Assembly (NCBI RefSeq): GCF_037389425.1
Contig: NZ_JBBHKR010000064.1
Coordinates: 153,464 to 217,463, forward strand
DNA length: 64,000 bases
Direction: 5' to 3'
Origin: Stygiolobus sp037389425
Lineage (GTDB): Archaea; Thermoproteota; Thermoprotei_A; Sulfolobales; Sulfolobaceae
Shown here piece after piece: positions 35,656 through 43,383 of the stretch. Position numbers and translations under genes: made by a program. The notes under the pieces were generated by a model. The model did not search any database and was not told where the DNA came from. It saw only the letters and a list, made by a program, of their open reading frames with translations. Each line of letters opens with the position of its first letter. Within the stretch, counting starts at the first letter, position 1.

Positions 35656-36132
35656 TTAAACAATTTTAATCCTAGGATCTTCTTTAACTACGTTAAGAAC
35701 TATACTCGTGTGAGTTCTCTCCACCTTAGGGTTCTTTAATAAGCTCTTCAGAAAGTTGTCGAGATCTTCTACACTGCGGAACTTCGCTATTACTGCGACG
35801 TCGTATTCTCCTACAATATCGTAGACTGCGATAACATTATCTAGATTGGCTATTTCTCTTTCAAATTCAACTAAATGTTTTCCATCTACCTTAGCCATTA
35901 TTATGCTTGTAAGTGAATAGCCTAATTTTGAATAGTCAATCAATGCTGTAAATCCTTTTATTACGCCCTCTTGGACAAGCCTGAATAATCTATTATGAAG
36001 AGTCGCGGGTGATACATTCATTTCTTCCGCTAGTTTTCTTAAACTTACTCTTGAGTCTTTTAGTAGCTCAATTAATAATTTCCTATCAACTGTGTCTATC
36101 TCAACCCGTTTTCTATCAGACATGAAGTTCAT
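35656..36132 (-). CDS. lrp: Lrp/AsnC family transcriptional regulator (Sa-Lrp type)
   Basis: This 158-residue protein has an N-terminal helix-turn-helix (VDRKLLIELLKDSRVSLRKLAEEMNVSPATLHNRL) and a C-terminal RAM ligand-binding domain with AVYDIVGEYDVAVIAKF. Synteny with S. acidocaldarius suggests it is the orthologue of Sa-Lrp, described as a glutamine-responsive regulator and DNA architectural protein. A TTTTTT-rich TATA element about 24 bp before the ATG at 36132 supports a leaderless start; ATG at 36123 is the alternative. A nitrogen-sensing regulator fits this biosynthetic neighbourhood. Confidence 0.88.
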   Translation of the reverse strand: MNFMSDRKRVEIDTVDRKLLIELLKDSRVSLRKLAEEMNVSPATLHNRLFRLVQEGVIKGFTALIDYSKLGYSLTSIIMAKVDGKHLVEFEREIANLDNVIAVYDIVGEYDVAVIAKFRSVEDLDNFLKSLLKNPKVERTHTSIVLNVVKEDPRIKIV

Positions 36133-36182
36133 GATTATTAAATGACTACCCGTTAAAAAATTTTCATTTTAATAAGGATTTG

Positions 36183-36785
36183 TCATACAAACTTGAGCTG
36201 AGATATACCAGCTAGTATTAATTGTATTCCAAAGGCAGCTATGATTATAGCGGTGAATCTGCCCGCAGCAACTGTTCCAGTTTCACCTAATACTCTTACT
36301 AGTATTGGTCCTACAAGGAGTGAGAAATAGACTAAAAGTGTAACTACAATACTACTTAAAATTAATGTTACTGGATTATAAGATACAGATAACGTAATTA
36401 AAGCTGTCATAGTTCCAGGGCCTACTAGAAGTGGTGTTGCTATTGGAGTGATTAGAGCTTCCTCTAACTTTTTCACGAATCTGAGTTGTTGGAAACCACC
36501 CATAGTATCGATACCCAAGTAAACTAGAAGAATCCCACCTGCAATTTCCAGTGCTTGAGGTGATATTCCAAGAAAATCAAGTAAGGGTTTCCCTAGTATT
36601 GAAAACAAAACTAAAAGTACTCCAATAGCAACTGTTATTTTATTCACAACAAATTTCCACGTTATCTTCTCCTCTCTAGCAGCCTCTTCATAAACCGCTA
36701 ATAAGTACGGTAGTACAGAAAAAGGGTCTATAATTGCAAACAATTTTACTGTAATTATTGGTATTGGTGAAAATATATCTGTCAT
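36183..36785 (-). CDS. MarC family integral membrane protein
   Basis: This 200-residue protein has about six predicted membrane helices and matches the MarC (UPF0056) family: IPIITVKLFAIIDPFSVLPYLLAVYE at the start, GGILLVYLGIDTMGG, and ITPIATPLLVGPGTMTALITLS in the middle. No transport function has been firmly established for MarC; the older link to multiple antibiotic resistance was withdrawn. It overlaps the His-rich gene upstream by 4 bp and ends the leftward pyr gene string. Confidence 0.88.
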   Translation of the reverse strand: MTDIFSPIPIITVKLFAIIDPFSVLPYLLAVYEEAAREEKITWKFVVNKITVAIGVLLVLFSILGKPLLDFLGISPQALEIAGGILLVYLGIDTMGGFQQLRFVKKLEEALITPIATPLLVGPGTMTALITLSVSYNPVTLILSSIVVTLLVYFSLLVGPILVRVLGETGTVAAGRFTAIIIAAFGIQLILAGISQLKFV

Positions 36786-37090
36786 TCTAGTAGGCTTAAC
36801 ACGTCTCTGAGAATTTTAATTCTTTCCTCTTTATTTTCGGTGAAAGAAGCTAAAACCAACTTACTGAGCACTTTGTAGATAGTAGAAATTTCCTTCTTAC
36901 ACTGTTCATTACCTAATTGGAGTTCATTTACTCTACTTTCTAAACTTTGCAAAGAATAAAGTAATTGTGTTATGATGTCCTCTTCTCCGTGTTCATGATG
37001 ATGGTGATGATGTTCTTCTTGCTCTACTTCTCTTTGTATTTCAGCTATATCATCCTCATTCTTTGGAATCTTGTCTATCCTGAACTTCAT
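36782..37090 (-). CDS. Small protein with natural hexahistidine tract
   Basis: This 102-residue product is not recognised. It contains HHHHHHEHGEED at residues 27-38, flanked by acidic residues, followed by a coiled-coil helix (about 40-75) and a second helical region. The His-rich segment is a plausible metal-binding site (zinc, nickel or copper). ATG at 37090 is chosen because GGTGGAG lies just upstream; an in-frame GTG at 37102 is within that site. It overlaps the genes on both sides (35 bp and 4 bp), so it belongs to the same operon as pyrD and marC. Confidence 0.75.
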   Translation of the reverse strand: MKFRIDKIPKNEDDIAEIQREVEQEEHHHHHHEHGEEDIITQLLYSLQSLESRVNELQLGNEQCKKEISTIYKVLSKLVLASFTENKEERIKILRDVLSLLE

Positions 37091-37376
37091 TTTCCTCTCC
37101 ACCCTCAGTATCTACGTTTCTTACTTCTTTCATATCTATATCTTGAATTATTAATTTATCTACGCCCATCTTGAGATAGTGTTTAATGACAATACTTATC
37201 TTGCCTGCTGCCCTAACTGGGATGCACTCAGTCTCTACCTCCTCTCCCGTCACCAGCTTAGCTATTACCTTAGCCTCTTTTTTAGCCTCGTCACAATATT
37301 CAACGTCTACCGATTGTATCTTGCCCATATACAGTAGTGATTCTATGTCTCTTCCTTTCATAGGTATTCTGTTCAC
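37056..37376 (-). CDS. Small uncharacterised protein downstream of pyrD
   Basis: I do not recognise this 106-residue protein. It starts at a GTG overlapping the pyrD stop codon (GTGA). Its first 85 residues alternate strands and helices (IQSVDVEYCDEAKKEAKVIAKLVTGEEVETECIPV), and its tail is acidic and disordered-looking (EGGEENEVQDRQDSKE). It overlaps the His-tract gene by 35 bp. It should be cotranscribed with the pyr genes; a role in pyrimidine synthesis is not implied by its sequence. Confidence 0.7.
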   Translation of the reverse strand: MNRIPMKGRDIESLLYMGKIQSVDVEYCDEAKKEAKVIAKLVTGEEVETECIPVRAAGKISIVIKHYLKMGVDKLIIQDIDMKEVRNVDTEGGEENEVQDRQDSKE

Positions 37377-38281
37377 TTTCTCACACCTATACCAATCACT
37401 TCTTCAATCTTTAATCCTTTCTCCTTTAAATAAGTGTTAAAACCCTCACGTATCTCCAAAATTACTTCGTAACCTCTGTCGATAATCGCTGTTCCTAAAC
37501 CCACTAACTTCGCTCCAACAGCGATTAGTTCTAACGCATCTTCCCACGTAAATACTCCTCCCATCCCGATTATTTCTGTATCGTACTCCTTATACACGTC
37601 ATGGATAATCCTCACAGCTAACTGATGTATGCACTTCCCTGATATACCACCTGTACCGTAGCTTAGGATAGGCTTAAACTCCTCTCTATCTAAAGCTAAC
37701 CCCTTAAGTGTATTTATCAGGGTAATTCCTTTAGCTCCCCCTTCAAGGGCTTTTCCTGCCAGTTCTACAGTATTGTCCCAAGGACCTAATTTTACGAACA
37801 CGGGGAGTGAAGTTACACTGCTCACTTCTTTAGTGATGTCCAGTGTAAATTTTGAGGTTGATTCACCGTAACCTTTTCTGTTAGGGCTACTTAGGTTCAG
37901 TTCTATCATTTTCACTTTCTCTCTTAAAGCCTTGTTAGTAGTTCTCAACTCTTCGAATCTCTCTACCACTTTCTTTATTTCACCTATACTGTTTCCCCCT
38001 ATACTTAGAATTAAATTACAGTCAGATTTAACCTGAAACCCCTCCAGTGAGTCTATCCCCGGGTTACCCAAACCTATTGCATTCATGTAACAACCATTAC
38101 TTAATTTAATCACTGTAGGAGGTTTGTGGGGCTCTAATGCGTTTAATGTTAGCGTCTTCATCGTTATTGCTGAAGGCGAATATTTTTCGCAAATTTTATT
38201 CATAAATTTATCCACGAGAGGGACTATGCCAGAGCTTATTATAAAAGGGTCTTTAAATTCAATTCCTGCTACTTTCAGCAA
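37373..38281 (-). CDS. pyrD: Dihydroorotate dehydrogenase, catalytic subunit (serine type 1S)
   Basis: PyrD oxidises dihydroorotate to orotate with FMN. The 302-residue TIM barrel has FIISSGIVPLVD, the substrate loop NAIGLGNPG, and FMN-site GGVFTWEDALELIAVGA. Class 1 enzymes use a catalytic Cys in NxSCPN; here the segment is NLSSPN, with Ser132 in that place. This is the type 1S form described from S. solfataricus. The start is TTG at 38281 inside pyrC; its end overlaps the next gene by 4 bp. Confidence 0.94.
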   Translation of the reverse strand: MLKVAGIEFKDPFIISSGIVPLVDKFMNKICEKYSPSAITMKTLTLNALEPHKPPTVIKLSNGCYMNAIGLGNPGIDSLEGFQVKSDCNLILSIGGNSIGEIKKVVERFEELRTTNKALREKVKMIELNLSSPNRKGYGESTSKFTLDITKEVSSVTSLPVFVKLGPWDNTVELAGKALEGGAKGITLINTLKGLALDREEFKPILSYGTGGISGKCIHQLAVRIIHDVYKEYDTEIIGMGGVFTWEDALELIAVGAKLVGLGTAIIDRGYEVILEIREGFNTYLKEKGLKIEEVIGIGVRK

Positions 38282-39425
38282 TTATGTTCACTCCCCTAAT
38301 AGGATATACAGTTTCTCCGTCATATGCTAGCTTCCCTTCTACAATAACGTTAGTTACCTTAGCTTCTAAAGGAAACTGGTCTAGAGGGGTTTGTGTTACT
38401 TTACTGAATTTAGTAGAGTATCTCCAACTCTCCCTTTTGATTATTGTAAATGTAGCTGAGTACCCCTCCTTTATCTCTCCAGCTTTAATACCCGTGATCT
38501 TAGCAGGGTTCTCGGCTAGTAATTTAACAGCCCTATTTAACTCCATGAGTCCCTTAAACACTAACGTATAAATAAACGGAGTTGTGAAAGATACAGTTGC
38601 TATTCCAGGTGGGCATAGGTCGAATGGCAGAGACTTCTCCCTTTCGGTATGTGGCGCATGATCACTTGCCAATGCATCCGTCTCATGTAATCCTAGAAGG
38701 AATAATTCCAGTCTAGTCTTATAATCCCTAATTGGGGGGTTTACCTTACTTAGGCAATCCTTTTCTCCTTCTACTAATATGTGGTGTGGTGTTATATCAG
38801 TCGAAAATCCTAAGTTTTTTGCGAGCCTCAACGTCTCTAAATTAGTTATATGTGTTATGTGTATCTTTCCATTTACCATGTAAAGCGACGCAAGTTCCAT
38901 CCACTTGTCTCTGAGCCTTCTGTCAACCGTTAGAGCAAGGGGTATTTCAGGATGAAGTATTTTAAGCTTTTTACTCTTTTCAAGGATTAATTTAGTTTCC
39001 TCTTTTTCTAGATCCTCAGGAAATATTTTATACCCCGCTATAGGTATTTTATCAACCTCCTCAAATTCCTTTGTAACACCGCTATATATTCCATAGTTTG
39101 TTCTAGCATATAGATCGAATTCCCTTAATCTTTCTATAACTCTTTCTTTTGTATTTACTGGCGGTATTGTGTTTGGCATGTCAAATACAGTACCGACTCC
39201 ACCGTAAACAGCTTCACTAGTCGCAGATGTTACCGTCTCCTTATATGACAACTTGGCCCCCCTAACGTGGACGTGAATATCAACAGAGCTGGGTAAAATA
39301 AGCTCGTCGGGTCTGAACTCAATATCTGGTTTACAGTTCTTTCTAATTTCTCTTATGTTTCTATCTATGTTTATACACAGCTCGGTAATTTCCCCGTAAT
39401 AGTAGGTTTTACCTCTGATCCACAA
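38259..39425 (-). CDS. pyrC: Dihydroorotase
   Basis: PyrC closes carbamoyl aspartate to dihydroorotate. The 388-residue amidohydrolase has the metal site DIHVHVRG, a second block HITHITNLETLR, and the late ALASDHAPHTEREK with the catalytic Asp. The lysine carbamylation position in some members is not obvious; Glu/Asp sites near YKIFPEDL are present. The start is TTG at 39425, which overlaps the end of pyrK by 17 bp; GTGAGG lies just upstream. Confidence 0.93.
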   Translation of the reverse strand: MWIRGKTYYYGEITELCINIDRNIREIRKNCKPDIEFRPDELILPSSVDIHVHVRGAKLSYKETVTSATSEAVYGGVGTVFDMPNTIPPVNTKERVIERLREFDLYARTNYGIYSGVTKEFEEVDKIPIAGYKIFPEDLEKEETKLILEKSKKLKILHPEIPLALTVDRRLRDKWMELASLYMVNGKIHITHITNLETLRLAKNLGFSTDITPHHILVEGEKDCLSKVNPPIRDYKTRLELFLLGLHETDALASDHAPHTEREKSLPFDLCPPGIATVSFTTPFIYTLVFKGLMELNRAVKLLAENPAKITGIKAGEIKEGYSATFTIIKRESWRYSTKFSKVTQTPLDQFPLEAKVTNVIVEGKLAYDGETVYPIRGVNIIAESSRN

Positions 39426-40050
39426 GTTCCCTCACTTCCACAAAGGGTCCTTCAATACAAGGTAGTATTCCGTTATAATTACACTCACCACAGACTCCCA
39501 AATTACAGTTCATTTTTACCCATCTCACGTATACCAGAGCATTTAAAGGGAGAGTTTTTACATCAGATTCAGGAACGGATGCTAGGATTAAATCATATTC
39601 TTTACTATCTTGTAAGCTCTTTACTGTCTCGAATTCTCCGACATCACATTTTTCTAAGCAATATATGTTGACTTTAGACCCACTTTCGCTAAGTACTTTT
39701 AACGCGTACCTTAAATCGAGATAATTCTTTTTGTTTTTGATAATTCCTAGCACACTTCCGGTCTTACCAAAGTTAATCGGCTTACCGAGAGGTCCCTTTA
39801 TTAATAATTTCTTTTTACCCTGAATCATGGTGATGAGTTTCTGACTTTCAATAAAGAGCGTCAAAACTTTATTTTCCTCATCGTAATCACCTACGGTTAA
39901 AGGGATTTCTAATTCTTTTGGAAAAATTATGCTGATGTATTGACCGGCTCTAGGTTTGAAAGGGTATTTAACCGAAACTCTGTTTATCTCAAACATCTTG
40001 TCATAAGAAACAGAAATTACATCGCTATATATCAACTCATTAAACAGCAT
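39409..40050 (-). CDS. pyrK: PyrK-like electron-transfer subunit of dihydroorotate dehydrogenase
   Basis: This 213-residue protein ends with an intact 2Fe-2S ligand set (C182, C187, C190, C198; CNLGVCGEC then C). Its ferredoxin-reductase-like front part has AGQYISIIFP, but the flavin-binding RPxS motif is replaced by IPLTVGD and the glycine-rich NAD loop by GSVLGIIKNK. That suggests it passes electrons to an acceptor other than NAD, as reported for the Sulfolobus type 1S enzyme. It lies between pyrI and pyrC in the pyrB operon. Confidence 0.85.
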   Translation of the reverse strand: MLFNELIYSDVISVSYDKMFEINRVSVKYPFKPRAGQYISIIFPKELEIPLTVGDYDEENKVLTLFIESQKLITMIQGKKKLLIKGPLGKPINFGKTGSVLGIIKNKKNYLDLRYALKVLSESGSKVNIYCLEKCDVGEFETVKSLQDSKEYDLILASVPESDVKTLPLNALVYVRWVKMNCNLGVCGECNYNGILPCIEGPFVEVRELVDQR

Positions 40051-40053
40051 TAG

Positions 40054-40554
40054 TTACACCGGTTTTGTTTGAGGGTTGCCCAGTATCTGTCTAATTACGT
40101 CGTTTTCATCTATTTCTGTCTCGCAATACTCGCATCTCATTTTCAACGGTTTTACTTTAACAGTCCTGAAAACAGATGTTGCCTCTATATCGTTATTGGT
40201 TATACAGTGAGGGTTAGGACACCTCAGAATTCCCTTTACTACCTCAGGCACTTTTAACTGCTTTTTCTCAACGACCTCATAATCCCTTATGATGTTAATC
40301 GTGGCAGTAGGAGCTATTAGTGTAATTAAGTTGGCCTCGTTTTCACTTACTTCCTTGTCTTCGATCTTGACTATATCCTTCTTTCCTATTCTTTTACTTT
40401 CTACGTTAAGTACAATAGCTACTCTTAATCCTTCCGAGCCCGTTATCTTTAGTACTTTCAATACTGCGAGTGCTCTTCCAGCAGGTATGTGATCTATAAC
40501 CGTTCCGTTCTTAATTTTACTTACTAATAGTTCTTTTTTTGTAGGTTCTTCCAT
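40054..40554 (-). CDS. pyrI: Aspartate carbamoyltransferase regulatory chain
   Basis: PyrI is the nucleotide-binding regulatory chain of ATCase. The 166-residue product has the allosteric domain (TVIDHIPAGRALAVLKVL, ESKRIGKKDIVKIE) and the zinc domain CPNPHCITN with CEYCETE. I chose ATG at 40554, with GGTGAG five bases upstream; GTG at 40563 is part of that ribosome site. The site lies at the end of pyrB, so pyrB and pyrI translation should be coupled, giving balanced subunits. Confidence 0.95.
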   Translation of the reverse strand: MEEPTKKELLVSKIKNGTVIDHIPAGRALAVLKVLKITGSEGLRVAIVLNVESKRIGKKDIVKIEDKEVSENEANLITLIAPTATINIIRDYEVVEKKQLKVPEVVKGILRCPNPHCITNNDIEATSVFRTVKVKPLKMRCEYCETEIDENDVIRQILGNPQTKPV

Positions 40555-40555
40555 T

Positions 40556-41449
40556 TTACTCACCTAAAATTTTTTCGAGTAAAGCCATTCTGACGGGCAC
40601 TCCGTAGGAAGCTTGTTCAAAATACTTTGCATGTGCTGTCTTGTCCACTCTTCTGTCGATCTCATTAACTCTCGGCAATGGGTGAAGAATGATACTATCT
40701 TTCTTCATTTTACTCACTAAATTTAAGTCTACTATATAGCTCTCCTTGATCCTCTCGTATTCAAGTTCATCTAAGAACCTCTCTTTTTGTATTCTCGTAA
40801 CGTAGAGCACGTCTATATCCTCAATGACATCGTAGACGTTTGAGGTAATTTTGTAGGGATAATTCAACTCTTCTAAGAATTCATTTCTCGGTCTAAGTTG
40901 TGGAGGGGAGATTAAATACACGCTTTTTGGCTTAAATCTTGTTAGCATTCTTAGGAAGCTATTTACTGTTCTAGCGTATTTAAGGTCGCCAAGTAGTCCG
41001 TAAATTAGACCATCGGTTGTTCCGAAGTGGTTAAACACGGTGAAAAGGTCTATTAGAGTTTGTGTAGGGTGTTCATGTTTACCGTCTCCTGCATTAATTA
41101 CCGGTTTATCCGTAACCTCAGATGCAAGCTTCGCTGCACCATCAAATTTGTGTCGTATTACTATTGCGTCAGAGTAATTATCTAACATCCTGATTGTATC
41201 TGCTAAGTTTTCTCCCTTAGTTACTGAAGTTCCTTCAGCTCCAGAGAAACCGATTACATTTCCTCCCAAGTTTATAACCGCCTTATTAAAGCTCAAGTAA
41301 GTCCTTGTACTAGGCTCGAAGAAGGCTAGAGCTACGGTTTTTCCTCTTAATGAATCACCTTTTTGTTCCTTCACGAACTTAGAAGCTAACTTGAAGATCT
41401 CTTCTACATCTTCTCTTGTTAAGTCATATGAAGAGATTATACTTTTCAC
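40556..41449 (-). CDS. pyrB: Aspartate carbamoyltransferase catalytic chain
   Basis: PyrB joins carbamoyl phosphate and aspartate, the first committed step of pyrimidine synthesis. The 297-residue product has the carbamoyl-phosphate site FEPSTRTYLSF, the mobile loop around GTSVTKGE, GDGKHEHPTQTLIDLFT and HPLPRVNEID. It starts with GTG at 41449 and leads the leftward operon pyrB-I-K-C-D plus three more genes. The 72-bp gap to pyrE holds a shared promoter region. Confidence 0.97.
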   Translation of the reverse strand: MKSIISSYDLTREDVEEIFKLASKFVKEQKGDSLRGKTVALAFFEPSTRTYLSFNKAVINLGGNVIGFSGAEGTSVTKGENLADTIRMLDNYSDAIVIRHKFDGAAKLASEVTDKPVINAGDGKHEHPTQTLIDLFTVFNHFGTTDGLIYGLLGDLKYARTVNSFLRMLTRFKPKSVYLISPPQLRPRNEFLEELNYPYKITSNVYDVIEDIDVLYVTRIQKERFLDELEYERIKESYIVDLNLVSKMKKDSIILHPLPRVNEIDRRVDKTAHAKYFEQASYGVPVRMALLEKILGE

Positions 41450-41521
41450 AAAAGCCCTTGTTTTAGCTTTGTTGGAAGATTATTTAAAGTCTTTTACGAT
41501 TAAGTATAAAGCCGATAAGGG
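41450..41521. promoter_or_regulatory. Divergent pyrB/pyrE promoter region
   Basis: This 72-bp gap between the pyrB and pyrE start codons must hold both promoters. A TATTTAAAG element at about 41481-41489, readable as CTTTAAATA on the other strand, is the main TATA-like stretch. The two operons drawn from here form a bipolar arrangement described for S. acidocaldarius pyrimidine genes. No clear dyad was found. Confidence 0.6.
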
Positions 41522-42109
41522 ATGGAATTCGCTAAAAGTATTCTTGAAAAAAGATTATTATTAATAGGTAATTTTATACTCACCTCTGGTAAAGTCAGTC
41601 CATATTATTTAGACCTCAGGAGACTACCTAATTATCCAGAGATATTTAACGAAGTAGTGAATAAAGCTACTGAGATAATAAAAGGTCTGGATTTCGACAT
41701 CATAATAGGAATAGCTACTGGAGGGATTCCATTCGCATCATTTCTAGCATGCAAGCTTCAGAAACCTTTAGGTTATATAAGGAGTGAGAAAAAGGGATAT
41801 GGTACAGATCGTTTGGTTGAGGCGGAAGTACAAGGAAAAAAAGTTATCATAGTTGATGACGTGGTAACTACTGGGGGGTCTATATTAAGGGCCGTTGATG
41901 AGGTGAGGAAGAACGGCGGATTAGTTAATTATGCACTCGCTATAGTAGATAGGCAAGAAGGTGCTTCTAAAAAGCTAAAAAATATAGATGTAAATTTAAT
42001 CTCAGTCTATAAAATAAGTGATATCCTAAACTACCTTCTTTCCTCGGACTTAATAAACGACACTGATAAGAAAGCTATAAAGGAGTATTTGGTGAATAAT
42101 ATTGAGTAA
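41522..42109 (+). CDS. pyrE: Orotate phosphoribosyltransferase
   Basis: PyrE attaches orotate to PRPP. The 195-residue type I PRTase has the PRPP loop VIIVDDVVTTGGSILRAVDEV, the flexible loop EKKGYGTDRLVEAEVQGK and GNFILTSGKVSPYYLDLR. The ATG directly follows the divergent promoter and the transcript is probably leaderless. pyrF begins inside its end (8-bp overlap). Confidence 0.97.
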   Translation: MEFAKSILEKRLLLIGNFILTSGKVSPYYLDLRRLPNYPEIFNEVVNKATEIIKGLDFDIIIGIATGGIPFASFLACKLQKPLGYIRSEKKGYGTDRLVEAEVQGKKVIIVDDVVTTGGSILRAVDEVRKNGGLVNYALAIVDRQEGASKKLKNIDVNLISVYKISDILNYLLSSDLINDTDKKAIKEYLVNNIE

Positions 42110-42764
42110 AACTATACTAGCCTTGGATATAGTCCTACCAATTAAGACACTTAAAGGTATCAGGGACTATATTCCCAAGGTGAAATTTAGCTATATCACT
42201 TTGCTTGATGGAGGGTTGGAGTACCTAAAGGAAGTTTATAAGTTGGGTTGGGAAGAAGTGATTTTTGATTTAAAACTTGCCGATATTGACTCTACTATGG
42301 TTGGGATAGTCAGTAGGCTGACTAGTTTTTCAGATTCCTTTATCTCTCATTCCTTTATAGGGTTCGAAGGAGCTCTTGACACTCTCTCATTCTTTTTATC
42401 AAAGGAAGGTAAGGGACTATATTTGGTTCTTTCTATGTCTCATAAAGGTTGGAACGATTCTTTCTACCCGTATTTGAAGGATATTGCTAAACACGTCAAT
42501 CCTAAGGGATTTGTGGTCGGAGCTACTAAACCAGAAATGATTAAGGTAGTCAGGAATGACTTCCCTGAAAAATTGATTATATCACCAGGTGTGGGAGTTC
42601 AGGGAGCTTTGTTTGGAGACGCGTTATGTAATGGTGCCGATTATGAAATCGTAGGTAGAAGTATATATTCCTCGACTGACCCTGTTAAAACTACCCGTGA
42701 ATTAGTTGCTAAGCAAGAGGTAAGGGTTAATGAGTGCAAGGAAGTTTCAGAAAATAGAAAATAA
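42102..42764 (+). CDS. pyrF: Orotidine 5'-phosphate decarboxylase
   Basis: PyrF decarboxylates OMP to UMP. The 220-residue TIM barrel has the catalytic block IFDLKLADIDSTMVG (Lys-x-x-Asp) and the phosphate site ISPGVGVQGALFGDAL with GRSIYSS. The start is TTG at 42102, and GGTGA lies seven bases upstream. The last 35 bp overlap the following gene in another frame, so the C-terminal tail (RVNECKEVSENRK) is not under pyrF constraint alone. Confidence 0.96.
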   Translation: MSKTILALDIVLPIKTLKGIRDYIPKVKFSYITLLDGGLEYLKEVYKLGWEEVIFDLKLADIDSTMVGIVSRLTSFSDSFISHSFIGFEGALDTLSFFLSKEGKGLYLVLSMSHKGWNDSFYPYLKDIAKHVNPKGFVVGATKPEMIKVVRNDFPEKLIISPGVGVQGALFGDALCNGADYEIVGRSIYSSTDPVKTTRELVAKQEVRVNECKEVSENRK

Positions 42765-43383
42765 TGACTTAAGTTTAAAACTTGCAAAGATCGCAAAGTT
42801 GATTTACAAAGCCGAAGAAATACATGAAGATACGGGGGAAGAGCCTACAACGGACTTTCAGAAATTATACACACAAGGGGGTGTTAAAGGAACCGAAATT
42901 GGTAAAGGGAAAGTCAGTTACTTTGCTTTATATGAGGAATTTGCTAAAGTCTACATAGAGTTTATCAGTAAAGTAATGGGTACTTACGCCTCAAAGACGA
43001 GAGAGACAGAAATAGAGTTCATTAATATACTTCTTGATGACGGCAATTATCTCGTGTTAGAGGGAGAAGAGGATAGAGTAGTGATTCCCCATCCCTCAGC
43101 TATTGCCTCTACTCATACTCATCCTAACGTCTGCGTTTTCTCCTATAGGGATCTCGAAACAGCTTCTCACCTATTTATAAAGAATTACCTAGCGGTGGGA
43201 GTAACCACGGACGAATGTTTGTTACTGATTTTCAGAAAAGGTGCTTACACGTTAGAGGATAAGAACGAGCTGGAGAAACTGGCAAGGATAACTAAAAAGA
43301 GTAAAACACTGCAAGAAGTTCTAAACGGTTATAAAAACTCAAGGTTTAATCAGTTAGCTCTTCAAATGGTTCGGATTGTTTAG
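42730..43383 (+). CDS. JAMM/MPN-like protein of the pyrEF operon
   Basis: This 217-residue protein has STHTHPNVCVFSYRDLETA at 127-145, which resembles the JAMM metalloprotease motif HxH-P-(x)-S-x-x-D (H129, H131, S138, D141), with Glu candidates upstream at 92-96 in RETEIEF. The spacing between the second His and Ser is one residue shorter than in Rpn11. The front 90 residues are a helical domain. The start, inside pyrF (35-bp overlap), is preceded by GAGGT. Bipolar pyr operons of Sulfolobus carry an extra gene here. Protease activity is a guess. Its end overlaps the convergent PhoU-like gene by 38 bp. Confidence 0.65.
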   Translation: MSARKFQKIENNDLSLKLAKIAKLIYKAEEIHEDTGEEPTTDFQKLYTQGGVKGTEIGKGKVSYFALYEEFAKVYIEFISKVMGTYASKTRETEIEFINILLDDGNYLVLEGEEDRVVIPHPSAIASTHTHPNVCVFSYRDLETASHLFIKNYLAVGVTTDECLLLIFRKGAYTLEDKNELEKLARITKKSKTLQEVLNGYKNSRFNQLALQMVRIV

